DNA from: Streptomyces glomeratus
Lineage (GTDB): Bacteria > Actinomycetota > Actinomycetes > Streptomycetales > Streptomycetaceae
Reading direction: 5' to 3'
NCBI RefSeq assembly: GCF_021462825.1
Contig: NZ_JAKEEB010000036.1
Location: 1-64,000 of the forward strand
DNA: 64,000 nt
The position numbers and the translations under genes were made by a program. Of the stretch, positions 8,540 through 17,369 are shown piece by piece. Numbering within the stretch: position 1 is the stretch's first letter; each line of letters opens with the position of its first letter. The notes beneath the pieces are model-generated. The model did no database searches. It was not told where the DNA came from and was given only the letters and a program-made list of their open reading frames with translations.

Positions 8540-9322
8540 TCAGTAGACGGCGAGGGAGATGGCGATGTAGTGGGCGGTGAAGGCCGCCACGGTCAAGGCG
8601 TGGAACACCTCGTGGAAGCCGAACCAGCGGGGCGAGGGGTCGGGGCGTTGGACGGTGTAGACCACCGCGCCCGCGCTGTAGAGGAGACCGCCGGTCACTG
8701 TCAGGGTGACCACGGCCGCACCGCCGGTGTGCAGGAAGTCAGGCAGGTAACGCACCGGTGCCCATCCCAGGGCCAGGTAGCAGGGGGTGTACAGCCAGCG
8801 GGAAGCGTTGACCCACAGCACGCGGAAGGCGATACCGGTCAGCGCGCCCGTCCATACGATCCACAGCAGCAGGTTTCGCCGGTCGGGAGGGAGGAGGAGC
8901 ACGGCCAGAGGGGTGCTGGTCCCGGCGGTGATCAGGAAGATGTTGGCGTGATCGAGGCGACGCAGGACGGCCTCGCCCATCGGCCCCCAGGTACCGAGGT
9001 GGTAGACGGCGCTCGTCCCGAACAGCAGCCAGGCGGTGACGGAGTACACGGTGCAGGCCAGGGCCGCCTGCTGGGTCCGAGCCAGGCAGACGAGGACGAT
9101 GCCGGCGCTCACCGAGGCAGGGACCATCGCGGCATGGAGCCAGCCACGCAGCTTCGGCTTGACCGGCTCGACCAGGTCGGCCGCCCACTCGACCAGGTCG
9201 GCAACCGGGTGAAACTCCTCCCCGGCATTGCCATGATGTGATCCGCCGGAGAGACCGGCTACGGCGTCCCCAGACACAACTTCCCGTCCTGTCCCGTTCT
9301 TCTGGGCATCATCGGCAACCAT
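8540..9322 (-). CDS. trhA: hemolysin III / TrhA family membrane protein (PAQR)
   Basis: The product has 260 residues and about seven hydrophobic segments. The first 45 residues are a variable soluble extension. PAQR hallmarks are visible: AVYHLGTWGP, LRRLDHANIFLITAGTSTP, and near the C-terminus GFHEVFHALTVAAFTAHY, which carry the conserved His and Asp residues that bind zinc in the family. Bacterial members are linked to membrane fluidity homeostasis. Older names call them hemolysin III, but lysis is not implied. The gene lies between the two MerR modules in the opposite orientation. Confidence 0.92.
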   Translation of the reverse strand: MVADDAQKNGTGREVVSGDAVAGLSGGSHHGNAGEEFHPVADLVEWAADLVEPVKPKLRGWLHAAMVPASVSAGIVLVCLARTQQAALACTVYSVTAWLLFGTSAVYHLGTWGPMGEAVLRRLDHANIFLITAGTSTPLAVLLLPPDRRNLLLWIVWTGALTGIAFRVLWVNASRWLYTPCYLALGWAPVRYLPDFLHTGGAAVVTLTVTGGLLYSAGAVVYTVQRPDPSPRWFGFHEVFHALTVAAFTAHYIAISLAVY

Positions 9323-9539
9323 CCGATCATGCTAAGAGCCTGCCCGTGACAGCGTCCGTCGAGGTCGGTCTCGCCACCAACTGGGCCCGCGGTGGCCGCC
9401 ACAGGAAGTCACGCCGGGCGGGGGCCGGTCGTGCGGATGCGTGCCATGCCGTTTCGGGGGTATTCGTGCGCCATAACCGGGTTGCTCAGGATGAGGGTGG
9501 CGGTGTGCGCCCGGTGGTGCACGAAAACGAGGACCAGCC

Positions 9540-9976
9540 GCTGGCCCGCCGCCCGATACTGTCGGCCCTCGCCTTCGAGGCGGCGAACCGATCGCCGGGC
9601 CCGCAGCGCGGCCTGCCGCCTCCTGACCGACGTACAGGCAGTACACGGCATCCCGGTCTCCGACCGCGCGATGGGCACCGTGCAGCTGGCCGTCAGCAAG
9701 CTGGTCACCAACGCCTACAAGTACGCGCCAGGCCCCTGCCTACTGGACCTGGAGGTCAGCGAAAGCGCCGTCCAGATCAGCGTCTGGGACACCGACCCGG
9801 CACTGCCCGCGGCCTGCCCCGCAGACCCGGGCCGGGCCGGGCAGCACAACCTGGAGATCATCATGGCCGTGTGCCAGAGCTTCGAGGTGCGCCGCGAGCC
9901 GGTGGGCAAGCGAGTCAGGGCCGCCATCGTGCCGGCCGACGACCCCGGCGGAGATCCGGCCGGCCGCCTGCTGTGA
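9540..9976 (+). pseudogene. RsbW-like ATP-binding protein, N-terminus damaged
   Basis: The C-terminal part is well preserved: LTDVQAVHGIPVSDRAMGTVQ, LAVSKLVTNAYKYAPG (N-box of a Bergerat ATP-binding fold), ISVWDTDP (G1-like box), and EIIMAVCQSFEV. This is the HATPase_c_2 type found in anti-sigma factors and related switch proteins. Upstream of about 9610 the sensible frame (FEAA...IAGARS) is reached only by adding single bases, and no good start codon fits. A shortened protein could start at an internal ATG (9671) but would lack part of the fold. It precedes the second MerR leader. Confidence 0.55.
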
Positions 9977-10583
9977 CCGTCCCTGGGCGCCGGAACCTGC
10001 CGCAGGTGTCTACCGGCCCGCCAGGTAGCCGGCGCCCCGCTCGGCTACCTCATGGAGAGTCCGCCGCCGGGCCGGTGGCCGATCCCGCCAGCCAACGCCC
10101 TCCAGGTCGTCGGCTGCCCACTGAGCAGCCTCCTCCAACGACCGCCGCCGCGGCCCCCTGCTGCGGCGAGCCTCCCGCCGTCGTTCATGGATGCAGGCCA
10201 GCCAGCCTCCGCGCGCACCGGAACCCTGCGGATCACTCACGGGACAAGACCATCCCATGGCCCGTTTGGCGCGTACCTCGGCGGCCCGGGGGCGGCGGCA
10301 GCCCTCAACTCAGGGCCGTGATCAATCTCAGCGCCAACGGCTGTACCGAGGTAAAGGCCGGTCTCCATTGGCGGTCATGCGCTGTCCCCCCACCTGGATC
10401 GGTTCTGTGCCTCCAGGCCCAGCATGTGGTTGCCGAGCCGGGAAGCAACCCGGGACAGCACTCTTCCGGGTGTATCTGCCGAAGAACTCCAGACACTAAC
10501 CATGGAGAAAACCTGTCGTGACAACAGTAGACATTGGCCCGTAGCAGGGTTACTGTCTTTGTCGTACCCAGGAAGTCGAAGTG
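9977..10583. other. intergenic region, no gene seen
   Basis: None of the open frames in this 600-base stretch shows a recognisable family, a good start or a consistent codon pattern. The final 90 bases probably carry the promoter of the following structured leader. They show patchy similarity to the region just before 7641, including a GTAGAC and a TTTSTCGTA-like string. Confidence 0.4.
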
Positions 10584-10935
10584 GGCACGGCAGACACGAA
10601 CTGCCGTGCCGGCAGGTCAAGCAGGACACGGCCCAAGAGGGTCGTGAGCAGTACCCGCGGTAATCCAGCAGTATCACCGAGTAACCGAAGGTAAGGAGCG
10701 AGACGCCATCAGGATCGCCCGGGCGAGGAAGCAGTCCGCCCGGGTACCGCAGGCCCCGGATTGGAAGGTGGTCCCCGGTCACGCATCCGCGATCCCCGCA
10801 GTCCCGCCCTCCCAGGCGGACCCTGCGGACATACAAGGCCGGCGCAGTTCGCCGGTAGATGGTGTTGAAAGCTCGGGGCCCGGGTGCCAGTACGGTGCCC
10901 GGGCCCCCCGACGCGTCCCCCGGAAGAAGAGGTCT
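10584..10935 (+). ncRNA. candidate structured leader RNA of MerR gene 2
   Basis: This is the counterpart of the leader at 7641-8104. Stems are GGCACGGCAG/CTGCCGTGCC with the same ACACGAA loop (10584-10610), CCCGGGCG/CGCCCGGG with an 11-base loop (10718-10744), and a 14-bp hairpin (10875-10907). The block at 10767-10800 matches 7931-7964 except at one base. The spacing between the first and second stems is about 110 bases shorter than in copy 1. Shared unpaired sequence plus paired changes in stems argue for an RNA function. What it senses, if anything, is unknown. Confidence 0.5.
10875..10907 (+). terminator. terminator-like or RBS-controlling hairpin, MerR gene 2
   Basis: GGGGCCCGGGTGCC (10875-10888) pairs with GGTGCCCGGGCCCC (10894-10907) over 14 bp, two of them G-U, around AGTAC. 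Compared with the hairpin at 8048-8079, two stem pairs have changed on both sides. It ends 28 bases before the ATG. Confidence 0.6.
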
Positions 10936-11280
10936 ATGCCCCCTGGCAGTTCCCGCGCCGTCACCCCTCTCGATGACGACGACTACCCCGCCTACACCAT
11001 GGGCCGGGCCGCCGACATGCTCGGCGCCACCCCCGCCTTCCTGCGCGCCCTCGGCGAACACCGCCTGATCACACCTTTGCGTTCCGAAGGCGGCCACCGC
11101 CGCTACTCCCGCTACCAGCTGCGCATCGCTGCCCGTGCCCGCGAACTCGTCGACCAGGGCACCCCCATCGAAGCTGCCTGCCGCATCATCGTCCTCGAAG
11201 ACCAACTCGAAGAAGCGCAGCGCATCAACGAGCAAATGCGCACACAAGGCCCCGAGCCGCAGTCGAAGACCTCAGCCTGA
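10936..11280 (+). CDS. MerR-family (BldC-like) transcriptional regulator, paralogue
   Basis: The 114-residue protein matches the regulator at 8105-8443 almost throughout its DNA-binding part: AYTMGRAADMLGATPAFLRALGEH, then the same PLRSEGGHRRYSRYQLRIAARARELV and ACRII(V/I)LEDQLEEAQRI. Only the first 12 residues and the tail differ. The identical recognition helix region implies overlapping target sites, so the two may compete. The start is the ATG at 10936, preceded by AAGAAGAGGT. The longer open frame back to 10768 runs through the conserved leader and is rejected. There is no effector domain. Confidence 0.9.
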   Translation: MPPGSSRAVTPLDDDDYPAYTMGRAADMLGATPAFLRALGEHRLITPLRSEGGHRRYSRYQLRIAARARELVDQGTPIEAACRIIVLEDQLEEAQRINEQMRTQGPEPQSKTSA

Positions 11281-11695
11281 CCGGACGCCGGCACGAAGAC
11301 ACGGACGACGCTCCCGGCCCGCCACCGACTGGACCCCACCCTCGCCCCTGAAACGAGCGCCCCTTACTTCCACAGGGCAGGGACGCCGGCGATCACCACG
11401 CTGGGGTCCGTCTCTGTCCGAGACGGTTCCACCAGTCCCGGGCCGGAGCCCTGCCAGCGCGCCGGTTGCCCATCGGCGGCCTGCCAGGCCCAGTGAGGCA
11501 CATGCTTGCCGTGTCGACATCCGTGCCGTCCCGCGCGCCTGGCACGATGGTTCTCATGCAGCCGCTGCCGGCTCCCTGCCCCGCCGACCTCATTCCCGAC
11601 GCGACGGGGCATGCCGGCCTCGGCAGGCCGAGGAGCAGGACGCCGTCGTCGTCGCCATCGAGTCTATGGGCGAGCACCGGACGGCGAGGGCAGAC
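11281..11695. other. intergenic region, no gene seen
   Basis: No frame in this stretch shows a recognisable protein. The frame in phase with the small gene at 11696 stays open upstream, but its translation is low-complexity Pro/Arg/Ser sequence typical of noncoding high-GC DNA. Confidence 0.4.
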
Positions 11696-11920
11696 ATGAT
11701 CACCGCCCCGCAGCGCGCCGTCGCCGACTCGGTGTACGACGCCATCCGCGCCGCGGTCATCCACATGATCCGCGCCGGCGAGATCCGCTCGGACTCCTCC
11801 GCGGGGCCGGTCTACTTCGTACTGCACGACGTGGCAGGCGAGAGCCGGGCCCGCGAACTCGCAGCCGCCCTGTACGGAAACCTGGCGCCGCTCGCCCGCG
11901 CGATGCCTACCGCATCCTGA
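11696..11920 (+). CDS. small hypothetical protein
   Basis: A 74-residue product, MITAPQRAVADSVYDAIRAA and onward, is predicted from the ATG at 11696, which follows GCGAGGG at a suitable distance. The sequence looks like real protein, with alternating helices (VYDAIRAAVIHMIRAGEI and ARELAAALYGNLAPLARAM). I do not recognise the family. It could also be the tail of a longer decayed gene, because the frame is open for 500 bases upstream. Moderate to low confidence. Confidence 0.4.
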   Translation: MITAPQRAVADSVYDAIRAAVIHMIRAGEIRSDSSAGPVYFVLHDVAGESRARELAAALYGNLAPLARAMPTAS

Positions 11921-12112
11921 CCCGCCGCCTTCAGGACTCCAAGATCATCTCCTGGCGGCTTTTGAGCTCACCTTGGCTGGACCCCGCCTTGATCCCTCCC
12001 TGTCCTGCCGCCGGCGTCATCGGATCGTCCCCGGATACCCGTTGTGGTGCCCCGACCCTGTCGGGAGGAGGTAATGGATCACCCTGTCCCGCTCTCCGGG
12101 TACCGTCAGGGT

Positions 12113-13798
12113 ATGAGTCATCCACACCCCGAACTGAAAGCCGCCCCGCCCCTTCCCGAAGGAGGGCTGCGGATCATCGCCCTCGGCGGCCTGGGTGAGA
12201 TCGGCCGCAACATGACCGTCTTCGAGCACGCGGGCAAGCTGCTCATCGTCGACTGTGGCGTGCTGTTCCCCGAGGAGACCCAGCCCGGTGTCGACGTGAT
12301 CCTGCCGGATTTCACCTCGATCCGGGACCGGCTGGACGACATCGTGGCCGTGGTCCTCACCCACGGCCACGAGGACCACATCGGCGGCGTGCCGTACCTG
12401 CTGCGCGAACGGCGCGACATTCCCGTCGTCGGCTCCAAGCTGACGCTGGCGTTCCTGGAGGCCAAGCTCAAGGAACACGGCATCCGGCCGCGCACGGTGC
12501 GGGTGCGGGAGGGCGACCGGCGTCGTTTCGGGCCCTTCGACTGCGAGTTCGTGGCGGTCAACCACTCCATTCCCGACAGCCTCGCGGTGGCGATCCGCAC
12601 TCGGGCCGGGATGGTGCTGCACACCGGCGACTTCAAGATGGACCAGTTCCCTCTCGACGACCGCATCACCGATCTGCGCGCCTTCGCGCGCCTCGGCGAG
12701 GAGGGCGTGGACCTGTTCCTCACCGACTCCACCAACGCCGAAGTACCCGGCTTCACCACATCCGAGCGAGAGTTGAACCCGGCGATCGAGCAGGTGATGC
12801 GCACCGCGCCGCGCCGGGTCATCGTCTCCAGCTTCGCCAGCCATGTGCACCGTATCCAGCAGGTCCTGGACGCCGCCCACCAGTACGGCCGCAAGGTAGC
12901 CTTCGTCGGCCGGTCGATGGTCCGCAACATGGGCATCGCCCGTGACCTGGGCTATCTGAAGGTGCCGTCCGGTCTGGTCGTGAGCACGAAGGAGCTGGAG
13001 AAGCTCCCGGATCACAAGATCACTCTGGTGTGCACCGGCTCCCAGGGCGAACCGATGGCCGCGCTGTCACGGATGGCCAACCGCGACCACATGATCCGCA
13101 TCGGCAAGGGCGACACCGTCCTGCTCGCCAGCTCTCTCATCCCCGGCAACGAGAACGCCATCTACCGGGTGATCAACGGACTCACCCGGTGGGGCGCCCA
13201 CGTGGTCCACAAGGGCAACGCCAAGGTGCACGTCTCCGGACACGCCAGCGCCGGCGAACTCGTGTACTGCTACAACATCGTCAAACCCCGCAACGTGATG
13301 CCCGTGCACGGCGAATGGCGCCACCTGCGGGCCAACGCCGACCTCGCCATCCGTACCGGTGTCGACCCCGACCGGGTCGTCATCGCCGAGGACGGCGTCG
13401 TCGTCGACCTGATCGACGGACGCGCGTCCATCACCGGCAAGGTTCCCGCCGGCAACGTCTACGTGGACGGCATGGAAGTCGGCGGAGCCACCGAGGCGTC
13501 CCTGAAGGACCGCCTCACCCTCGCCGCCGAAGGCGTGGTGACGGTGGTGGCGATCGTCGACGCGGACACCGGCGCCCTCGCCGAGGCCCCCGACTTCCTG
13601 GCCCGGGGCTTCGTGCACGACGACGCCACCTTCGAGCCGGTCATCCCCGTCATCGAGAAGACCTTGGCCACCGCAGCCGAGGAAGGTGTCGGGGACGCGC
13701 GCCAACTCGAACAGCTCCTCGCCCGGGCCGTCGCCAACTGGGCGTTCCGCACCCACCGCCGCAAGCCCCTCATCATCCCCGTCATCATCGACGCCTGA
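12113..13798 (+). CDS. rnj: ribonuclease J family metallo-beta-lactamase RNase
   Basis: The product has 561 residues. The metal site THGHEDHIGG gives H84, H86, D88 and H89. Further family motifs are NHSIPD, HTGDFKMDQ, DSTNAEVPGF, FASHVHRIQQ, CTGSQGEPMAALSRM and HVSGHAS. It spans the beta-lactamase, beta-CASP and C-terminal domains at normal length. RNase J has 5'-exonuclease and endonuclease activity in RNA processing. Family members begin MSHPHPEL, which supports the ATG at 12113. However, a stronger ribosome-binding site (GGGAGGAGG) favours the in-frame ATG at 12074. The context differs from what I expect for the housekeeping gene (beside dapA), so this is probably a second copy. Confidence 0.93.
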   Translation: MSHPHPELKAAPPLPEGGLRIIALGGLGEIGRNMTVFEHAGKLLIVDCGVLFPEETQPGVDVILPDFTSIRDRLDDIVAVVLTHGHEDHIGGVPYLLRERRDIPVVGSKLTLAFLEAKLKEHGIRPRTVRVREGDRRRFGPFDCEFVAVNHSIPDSLAVAIRTRAGMVLHTGDFKMDQFPLDDRITDLRAFARLGEEGVDLFLTDSTNAEVPGFTTSERELNPAIEQVMRTAPRRVIVSSFASHVHRIQQVLDAAHQYGRKVAFVGRSMVRNMGIARDLGYLKVPSGLVVSTKELEKLPDHKITLVCTGSQGEPMAALSRMANRDHMIRIGKGDTVLLASSLIPGNENAIYRVINGLTRWGAHVVHKGNAKVHVSGHASAGELVYCYNIVKPRNVMPVHGEWRHLRANADLAIRTGVDPDRVVIAEDGVVVDLIDGRASITGKVPAGNVYVDGMEVGGATEASLKDRLTLAAEGVVTVVAIVDADTGALAEAPDFLARGFVHDDATFEPVIPVIEKTLATAAEEGVGDARQLEQLLARAVANWAFRTHRRKPLIIPVIIDA

Positions 13799-13960
13799 GC
13801 CACACCCGGGCAGGCGTCTGGGGGCGGACGCCGATGTCCTCCCGTCCACACACCTTGTGACGTGTTTCCGATGACGCATCACGTGGAGTGCGTGGCGATT
13901 CTGGAGCCCTGCGGACAAGAGCGCCTGACCTCGGGTTCGTGAGCCAGGTGCTTGTAACAA

Positions 13961-15079
13961 TCAGGCGGCGACGAGCTCCTGCTCACGGTCCGGCGTCTTG
14001 ACCTCGGGCTTCTTGTTCGGCAGCGAGAGCCCGAAGACCTTGCGCCACGCGGAGAACACCTGTTTGGGCAGCGGTCCGGTGACGTACTCCAGCTCGTACT
14101 TCTCGAACAGCGCGCGCACCTTCACCGCGACCTCGGCGTACCGGTTGCTCGGCAGGTCCGGGAACAGGTGGTGCTCGATCTGGTGCGACAGGTTGCCGGT
14201 CATGAAGTGCATGGCCCTGCCGCCGCTGATGTTCGCCGAGCCCATCATCTGGCGCAGGTACCACTGGCCGCGCGTCTCGTCCTTGATCGACCGGCGCTCG
14301 AAGACCTGTACGCCCTCGGGGAAGTGTCCGCACATGATCACCGAGTGGGACCAGATGTTGCGGACCAGGTTCGCGGTGAACGTGGCGGCGAGCGTGGTGA
14401 GGAAGGAGGGGCCCGACAGCATCGGGTGGAGCACGTAGTCCTTGAGCACCTGCTTGCGGATCTTGCGGCCCACGGCCTTGGCCCGCGCGCGGAACTCCGG
14501 GTTCTTGTAGCGCCGCTTGTGCAGGTTCTTGCCGAGCTCCAGGTCGTAAGCTGCGATGCCGTACTCGAAGAAGCAGGCGTTGATGAAGTTCCACAGCGGC
14601 TGGCCGAGGTGGAACGGGTGCCACTTCTGGTCCTCGTCGACGCGCATGATGCCGTAGCCGAGGTCGTTGTCCTTGCCGATCACGTTGGTGTACGTGTGGT
14701 GCAGCTCGTTGTGGGAGTGCTTCCACTGGTCGGCCGGCGAGACGTGATCCCACTCCCAGGTGGTGGAGTGGATCTTCGGGTCGCGCATCCAGTCCCACTG
14801 GCCGTGCAGGATGTTGTGGCCGATCTCCATGTTCTCCATGATCTTCGCCACGGACAGTCCGGCGGTCCCGAGCAGCCACGCGGGCGGGAAGATCGAGAAC
14901 AGCAGCACGCCCCTGCTGACCAGCTCGAGCTTGCGCTGCGCCGAGATGACCTTACGGATGTAGGCGGCGTCTTTCTCGCCGCGGCCGGCGATCACCTCGT
15001 CGCGGATCGCGTCCAGCTCGCGGCCGAGCTCCTCGATCTGCTCCGCGGTCAGGTGGGCGGTGGGGTCGATGGCGGTCAA
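13961..15079 (-). CDS. fatty acid desaturase (acyl-CoA/acyl-lipid, DesA3-like)
   Basis: The 372-residue protein has the three histidine clusters of membrane diiron desaturases: GHNILHGQ, HNELHHTYTN and NLSHQIEHHLFPD. Hydrophobic segments lie around residues 55-80 and 205-230. It should introduce a double bond into membrane acyl chains using electrons from a reductase. The start is a TTG at 15079; on the minus strand TAGGAG precedes it at the right distance and the TAG is the stop of the reductase gene. The two genes are only seven bases apart and are surely one operon. The arrangement recalls the DesA3/Rv3230c pair of mycobacteria. Confidence 0.93.
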   Translation of the reverse strand: MTAIDPTAHLTAEQIEELGRELDAIRDEVIAGRGEKDAAYIRKVISAQRKLELVSRGVLLFSIFPPAWLLGTAGLSVAKIMENMEIGHNILHGQWDWMRDPKIHSTTWEWDHVSPADQWKHSHNELHHTYTNVIGKDNDLGYGIMRVDEDQKWHPFHLGQPLWNFINACFFEYGIAAYDLELGKNLHKRRYKNPEFRARAKAVGRKIRKQVLKDYVLHPMLSGPSFLTTLAATFTANLVRNIWSHSVIMCGHFPEGVQVFERRSIKDETRGQWYLRQMMGSANISGGRAMHFMTGNLSHQIEHHLFPDLPSNRYAEVAVKVRALFEKYELEYVTGPLPKQVFSAWRKVFGLSLPNKKPEVKTPDREQELVAA

Positions 15080-15086
15080 GGTGCTC

Positions 15087-16139
15087 CTACCGTTCGATGT
15101 CGCAGGGGCCCGCCGCGGCGGACACGCAGGTCTGGATGAGGACGCCCGGCTCGGCCTCGGTGATCTCGCCGGTGCGCAGGTCGCGGACGGCGCCCGCCTT
15201 GAGCGGCGTGATGCAGCCGAAGCAGATGCCCATGCGGCACCCGGAGGGCATGAGTACGCCGGCCTCCTCGCCGATGTCCAGCAACGGCGTGGCGCCGTCC
15301 GCGTCGACGGTCTTGCCGGTGGCGCTGAACGTGACCTCGCCGCCGTCGCCGGCGACGACGATGCTGGGGCGGAAGCGTTCGGTGTGCAGGCGCTCCGGTA
15401 CGCCGTGCTCGCTCCAGTGCTCTTCGGCGGCGTCGAGCAGGCCAGCGGGCCCGCAAGCCCAGGTCTCGCGCCCGGCCCAGTCGGGCACGAGTTCGTCGAG
15501 ACGGGAGAGGTCGAGCATGCCGTCCGTGTCGGTGTGCACCTCGGTGAGCCGCAGCTTCTTGACCGCGACCAGGTCGTGCAGCTCGTTGCGGAAGATCACA
15601 TCTTGCGGCCGTGGCGCACTGTGGACCATGACGACGTCGTCGAACTCGGTGTCGCGCAGCATGCCCATCACGGGTGTGATGCCGCTGCCGGCCGTCAGGT
15701 AGAGCACCTTGGCGGGCGTGGCCTGCGGCAGCACGAAGTCACCGGTCGGCTGATCGAGCTGGATCAGCGTGCCCGGCTTCGCCCTGCGGACCAGGTGGTT
15801 GCTGACCTTGCCGTCCGGGATCGCCTTCACGGTGATCGTGACGCGGCCGTCCGGCCGGTTCGTCGGCGAGGTGAGGGAGTAGGCACGCCACAGGCGCACC
15901 CCGTCGACGTCGACCCCGATCCGCACGTACTGACCGGCCCTGTGGCCGCGCCAGCCCCGACCCGGTCTGATCACGATGGTCGCGGCGTCACCCGTCTCGA
16001 GGTGCACGGCCTCGATGCGCCCCCGCAGATCGGCGCCCGCACGCAGCGGGCTGACCAGGTCGAGGTAGTCCGACGGCAGCAGCGGCGTCGTGACCATCTC
16101 CAGCAGTTTCCACGCCCTGCCGCGGAGGGCCGCACTCAT
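15087..16139 (-). CDS. ferredoxin reductase-like flavoprotein with 2Fe-2S domain
   Basis: The product has 350 residues in three parts. The FAD-binding barrel carries RAYSLTSP, the NAD(P)-binding domain carries LYLTAGSGITPVMGML and CGPAGLL, and a C-terminal plant-type 2Fe-2S domain carries PSGCRMGICFGCITPLKAG followed by a last Cys near the C-terminus (LIQTCVS). It would pass electrons from NAD(P)H to the desaturase encoded next. The start is the second of two adjacent ATGs (16139), since CTGGAG lies five bases before it. The frame is open further upstream but that part overlaps the divergent regulator. The divergent start lies 90 bases away. Confidence 0.93.
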   Translation of the reverse strand: MSAALRGRAWKLLEMVTTPLLPSDYLDLVSPLRAGADLRGRIEAVHLETGDAATIVIRPGRGWRGHRAGQYVRIGVDVDGVRLWRAYSLTSPTNRPDGRVTITVKAIPDGKVSNHLVRRAKPGTLIQLDQPTGDFVLPQATPAKVLYLTAGSGITPVMGMLRDTEFDDVVMVHSAPRPQDVIFRNELHDLVAVKKLRLTEVHTDTDGMLDLSRLDELVPDWAGRETWACGPAGLLDAAEEHWSEHGVPERLHTERFRPSIVVAGDGGEVTFSATGKTVDADGATPLLDIGEEAGVLMPSGCRMGICFGCITPLKAGAVRDLRTGEITEAEPGVLIQTCVSAAAGPCDIER

Positions 16140-16229
16140 CATGACTCCAGCTTGCTGCGCCTCAGGGCGTAAAGTCCTGACCGCAGGACGTGAATCTGGT
16201 CGGTTGAATTGTTCGCAGGGAACAAAGAC

Positions 16230-17369
16230 GTGAGCCATGCAATCCGGAGGGCCAGCGAACTGGCCCTGGACGAGACGACGGTCACCGCACTTCGGGCCGC
16301 GCTGAGGACCACCGCCGACGAGGTCGTCCAGGCGATCATCGACGAGGTCCCTTCCTACGCCAACGCCCTTTCGGGCAGCATGGGCGGCACCATCCGCCGA
16401 GCCGTCCGCACCGCCCTGGGGCACTACCTGGACCTCGCGAGCGGGAACGCCACAGGCGGCGACGCCAGCGACGCCGCCTACGAGCTGGGCCGCGGCGAGG
16501 TGCGCGACGGCCGTTCGATGGACGCCCTGCTCAGCGCCTACCGCGTCGGCGCCCGCGTGGCCTGGCGATGCCTGGCAGCAGGTGCCGTGCCCGCAGGTCT
16601 GCCCGCCGCCGAGGTCGCCAAGTTCGCCGAGCTGACCTTCGCCTACATCGACGAGCTCTCCGCCGCGAGCGCCGCGGGCCACGCCGACGAACTGGCCGCC
16701 CGGGGCAGGGCCCACGAGCGCCACCTGGAACACCTGGCCCGCGACCTCCTCGCCGGCGTGAGCCCGGACGTGCTGCTGGCCTCTGCTCAACGGGCCGGAT
16801 GGCAGCCTCCGGATTCGCTGACGGCGGTCCTGCTGCCCGCCGCCCAGGCCCGGCCTGCCTACCGCGCGCTCGACCCGAGCACCCTCGTCCTCGACGATCT
16901 GCCGGACGCCACCGGTGTGCTGCTCGTCCCCGATGCCGACCGATCACATCTCTTGCGGCAGCTGACCGACCGCACCGCCGTGGTCGGCCCGGCCCGGCCA
17001 TGGACTCGTGCGTCGGCCTCGTACGCACGAGCCGTACGCGCGCGCTCCCTCTCCTCTGATATTCGCGACACCGAGGACCACCTGCCCGAGCTGGTGCTGA
17101 GCGCCGACGTGGACGCGTTCGCAGACCTGCGTGCCCGAGCCCTCGCACCGTTGCGGACCTTGCCTGACGCGACCGCACGGCGGCTGGAGGAGACGTTGCG
17201 GGCGTGGCTGCTGCACCAGGGCAGGCGGGACGAGGTGGCGGCGGCGTTGTTCGTCCATCCCCAGACAGTCCGGTACAGGATGTCGCAGCTGCGGGAGCTG
17301 TTTCCGGATCTCGCATCGCCACACCGGGTCCTTGAACTGACGCTGGCGGTCGGTCTTCGGGCCAGTTGA
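16230..17369 (+). CDS. PucR/CdaR-type helix-turn-helix regulator
   Basis: The 379-residue protein has an N-terminal helical sensing region (about 1-170, with GRGEVRDGRSMDALLSAYRVGARVAWR), a central region, and a C-terminal PucR-type HTH (GRRDEVAAALFVHPQTVRYR). This layout fits the PucR/CdaR superfamily, which responds to small metabolites. It is transcribed divergently from the desaturase operon across 90 bases, so it probably controls that operon. The GTG at 16230 is preferred because AGGGAA precedes it; the frame also allows a TTG at 16209. It may sense acyl or membrane state, but no ligand can be read from the sequence. Confidence 0.88.
   Translation: MSHAIRRASELALDETTVTALRAALRTTADEVVQAIIDEVPSYANALSGSMGGTIRRAVRTALGHYLDLASGNATGGDASDAAYELGRGEVRDGRSMDALLSAYRVGARVAWRCLAAGAVPAGLPAAEVAKFAELTFAYIDELSAASAAGHADELAARGRAHERHLEHLARDLLAGVSPDVLLASAQRAGWQPPDSLTAVLLPAAQARPAYRALDPSTLVLDDLPDATGVLLVPDADRSHLLRQLTDRTAVVGPARPWTRASASYARAVRARSLSSDIRDTEDHLPELVLSADVDAFADLRARALAPLRTLPDATARRLEETLRAWLLHQGRRDEVAAALFVHPQTVRYRMSQLRELFPDLASPHRVLELTLAVGLRAS

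Noticed and set aside
10010..10258. 82-residue minus-strand frame.
   Set aside because: Composition is Arg-rich and typical of noncoding GC-rich DNA, without start signal or known family.
10741..10750. T-box riboswitch, because of GGGTACCGC in both leaders.
   Set aside because: The full AGGGTGGTACCGCG sequence is absent, no specifier loop was found, and the downstream gene is a regulator rather than a tRNA synthetase or amino acid gene.
10768..11280. Longer version of the second MerR gene starting at 10768.
   Set aside because: The extra 56 codons run through the conserved leader, are unlike the paralogue, and lack a ribosome-binding site.
15087..16790. 567-residue version of the ferredoxin reductase.
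   Set aside because: The extension overlaps the divergent regulator gene and shows no family similarity; the ATG at 16139 has a good RBS and fits the family.
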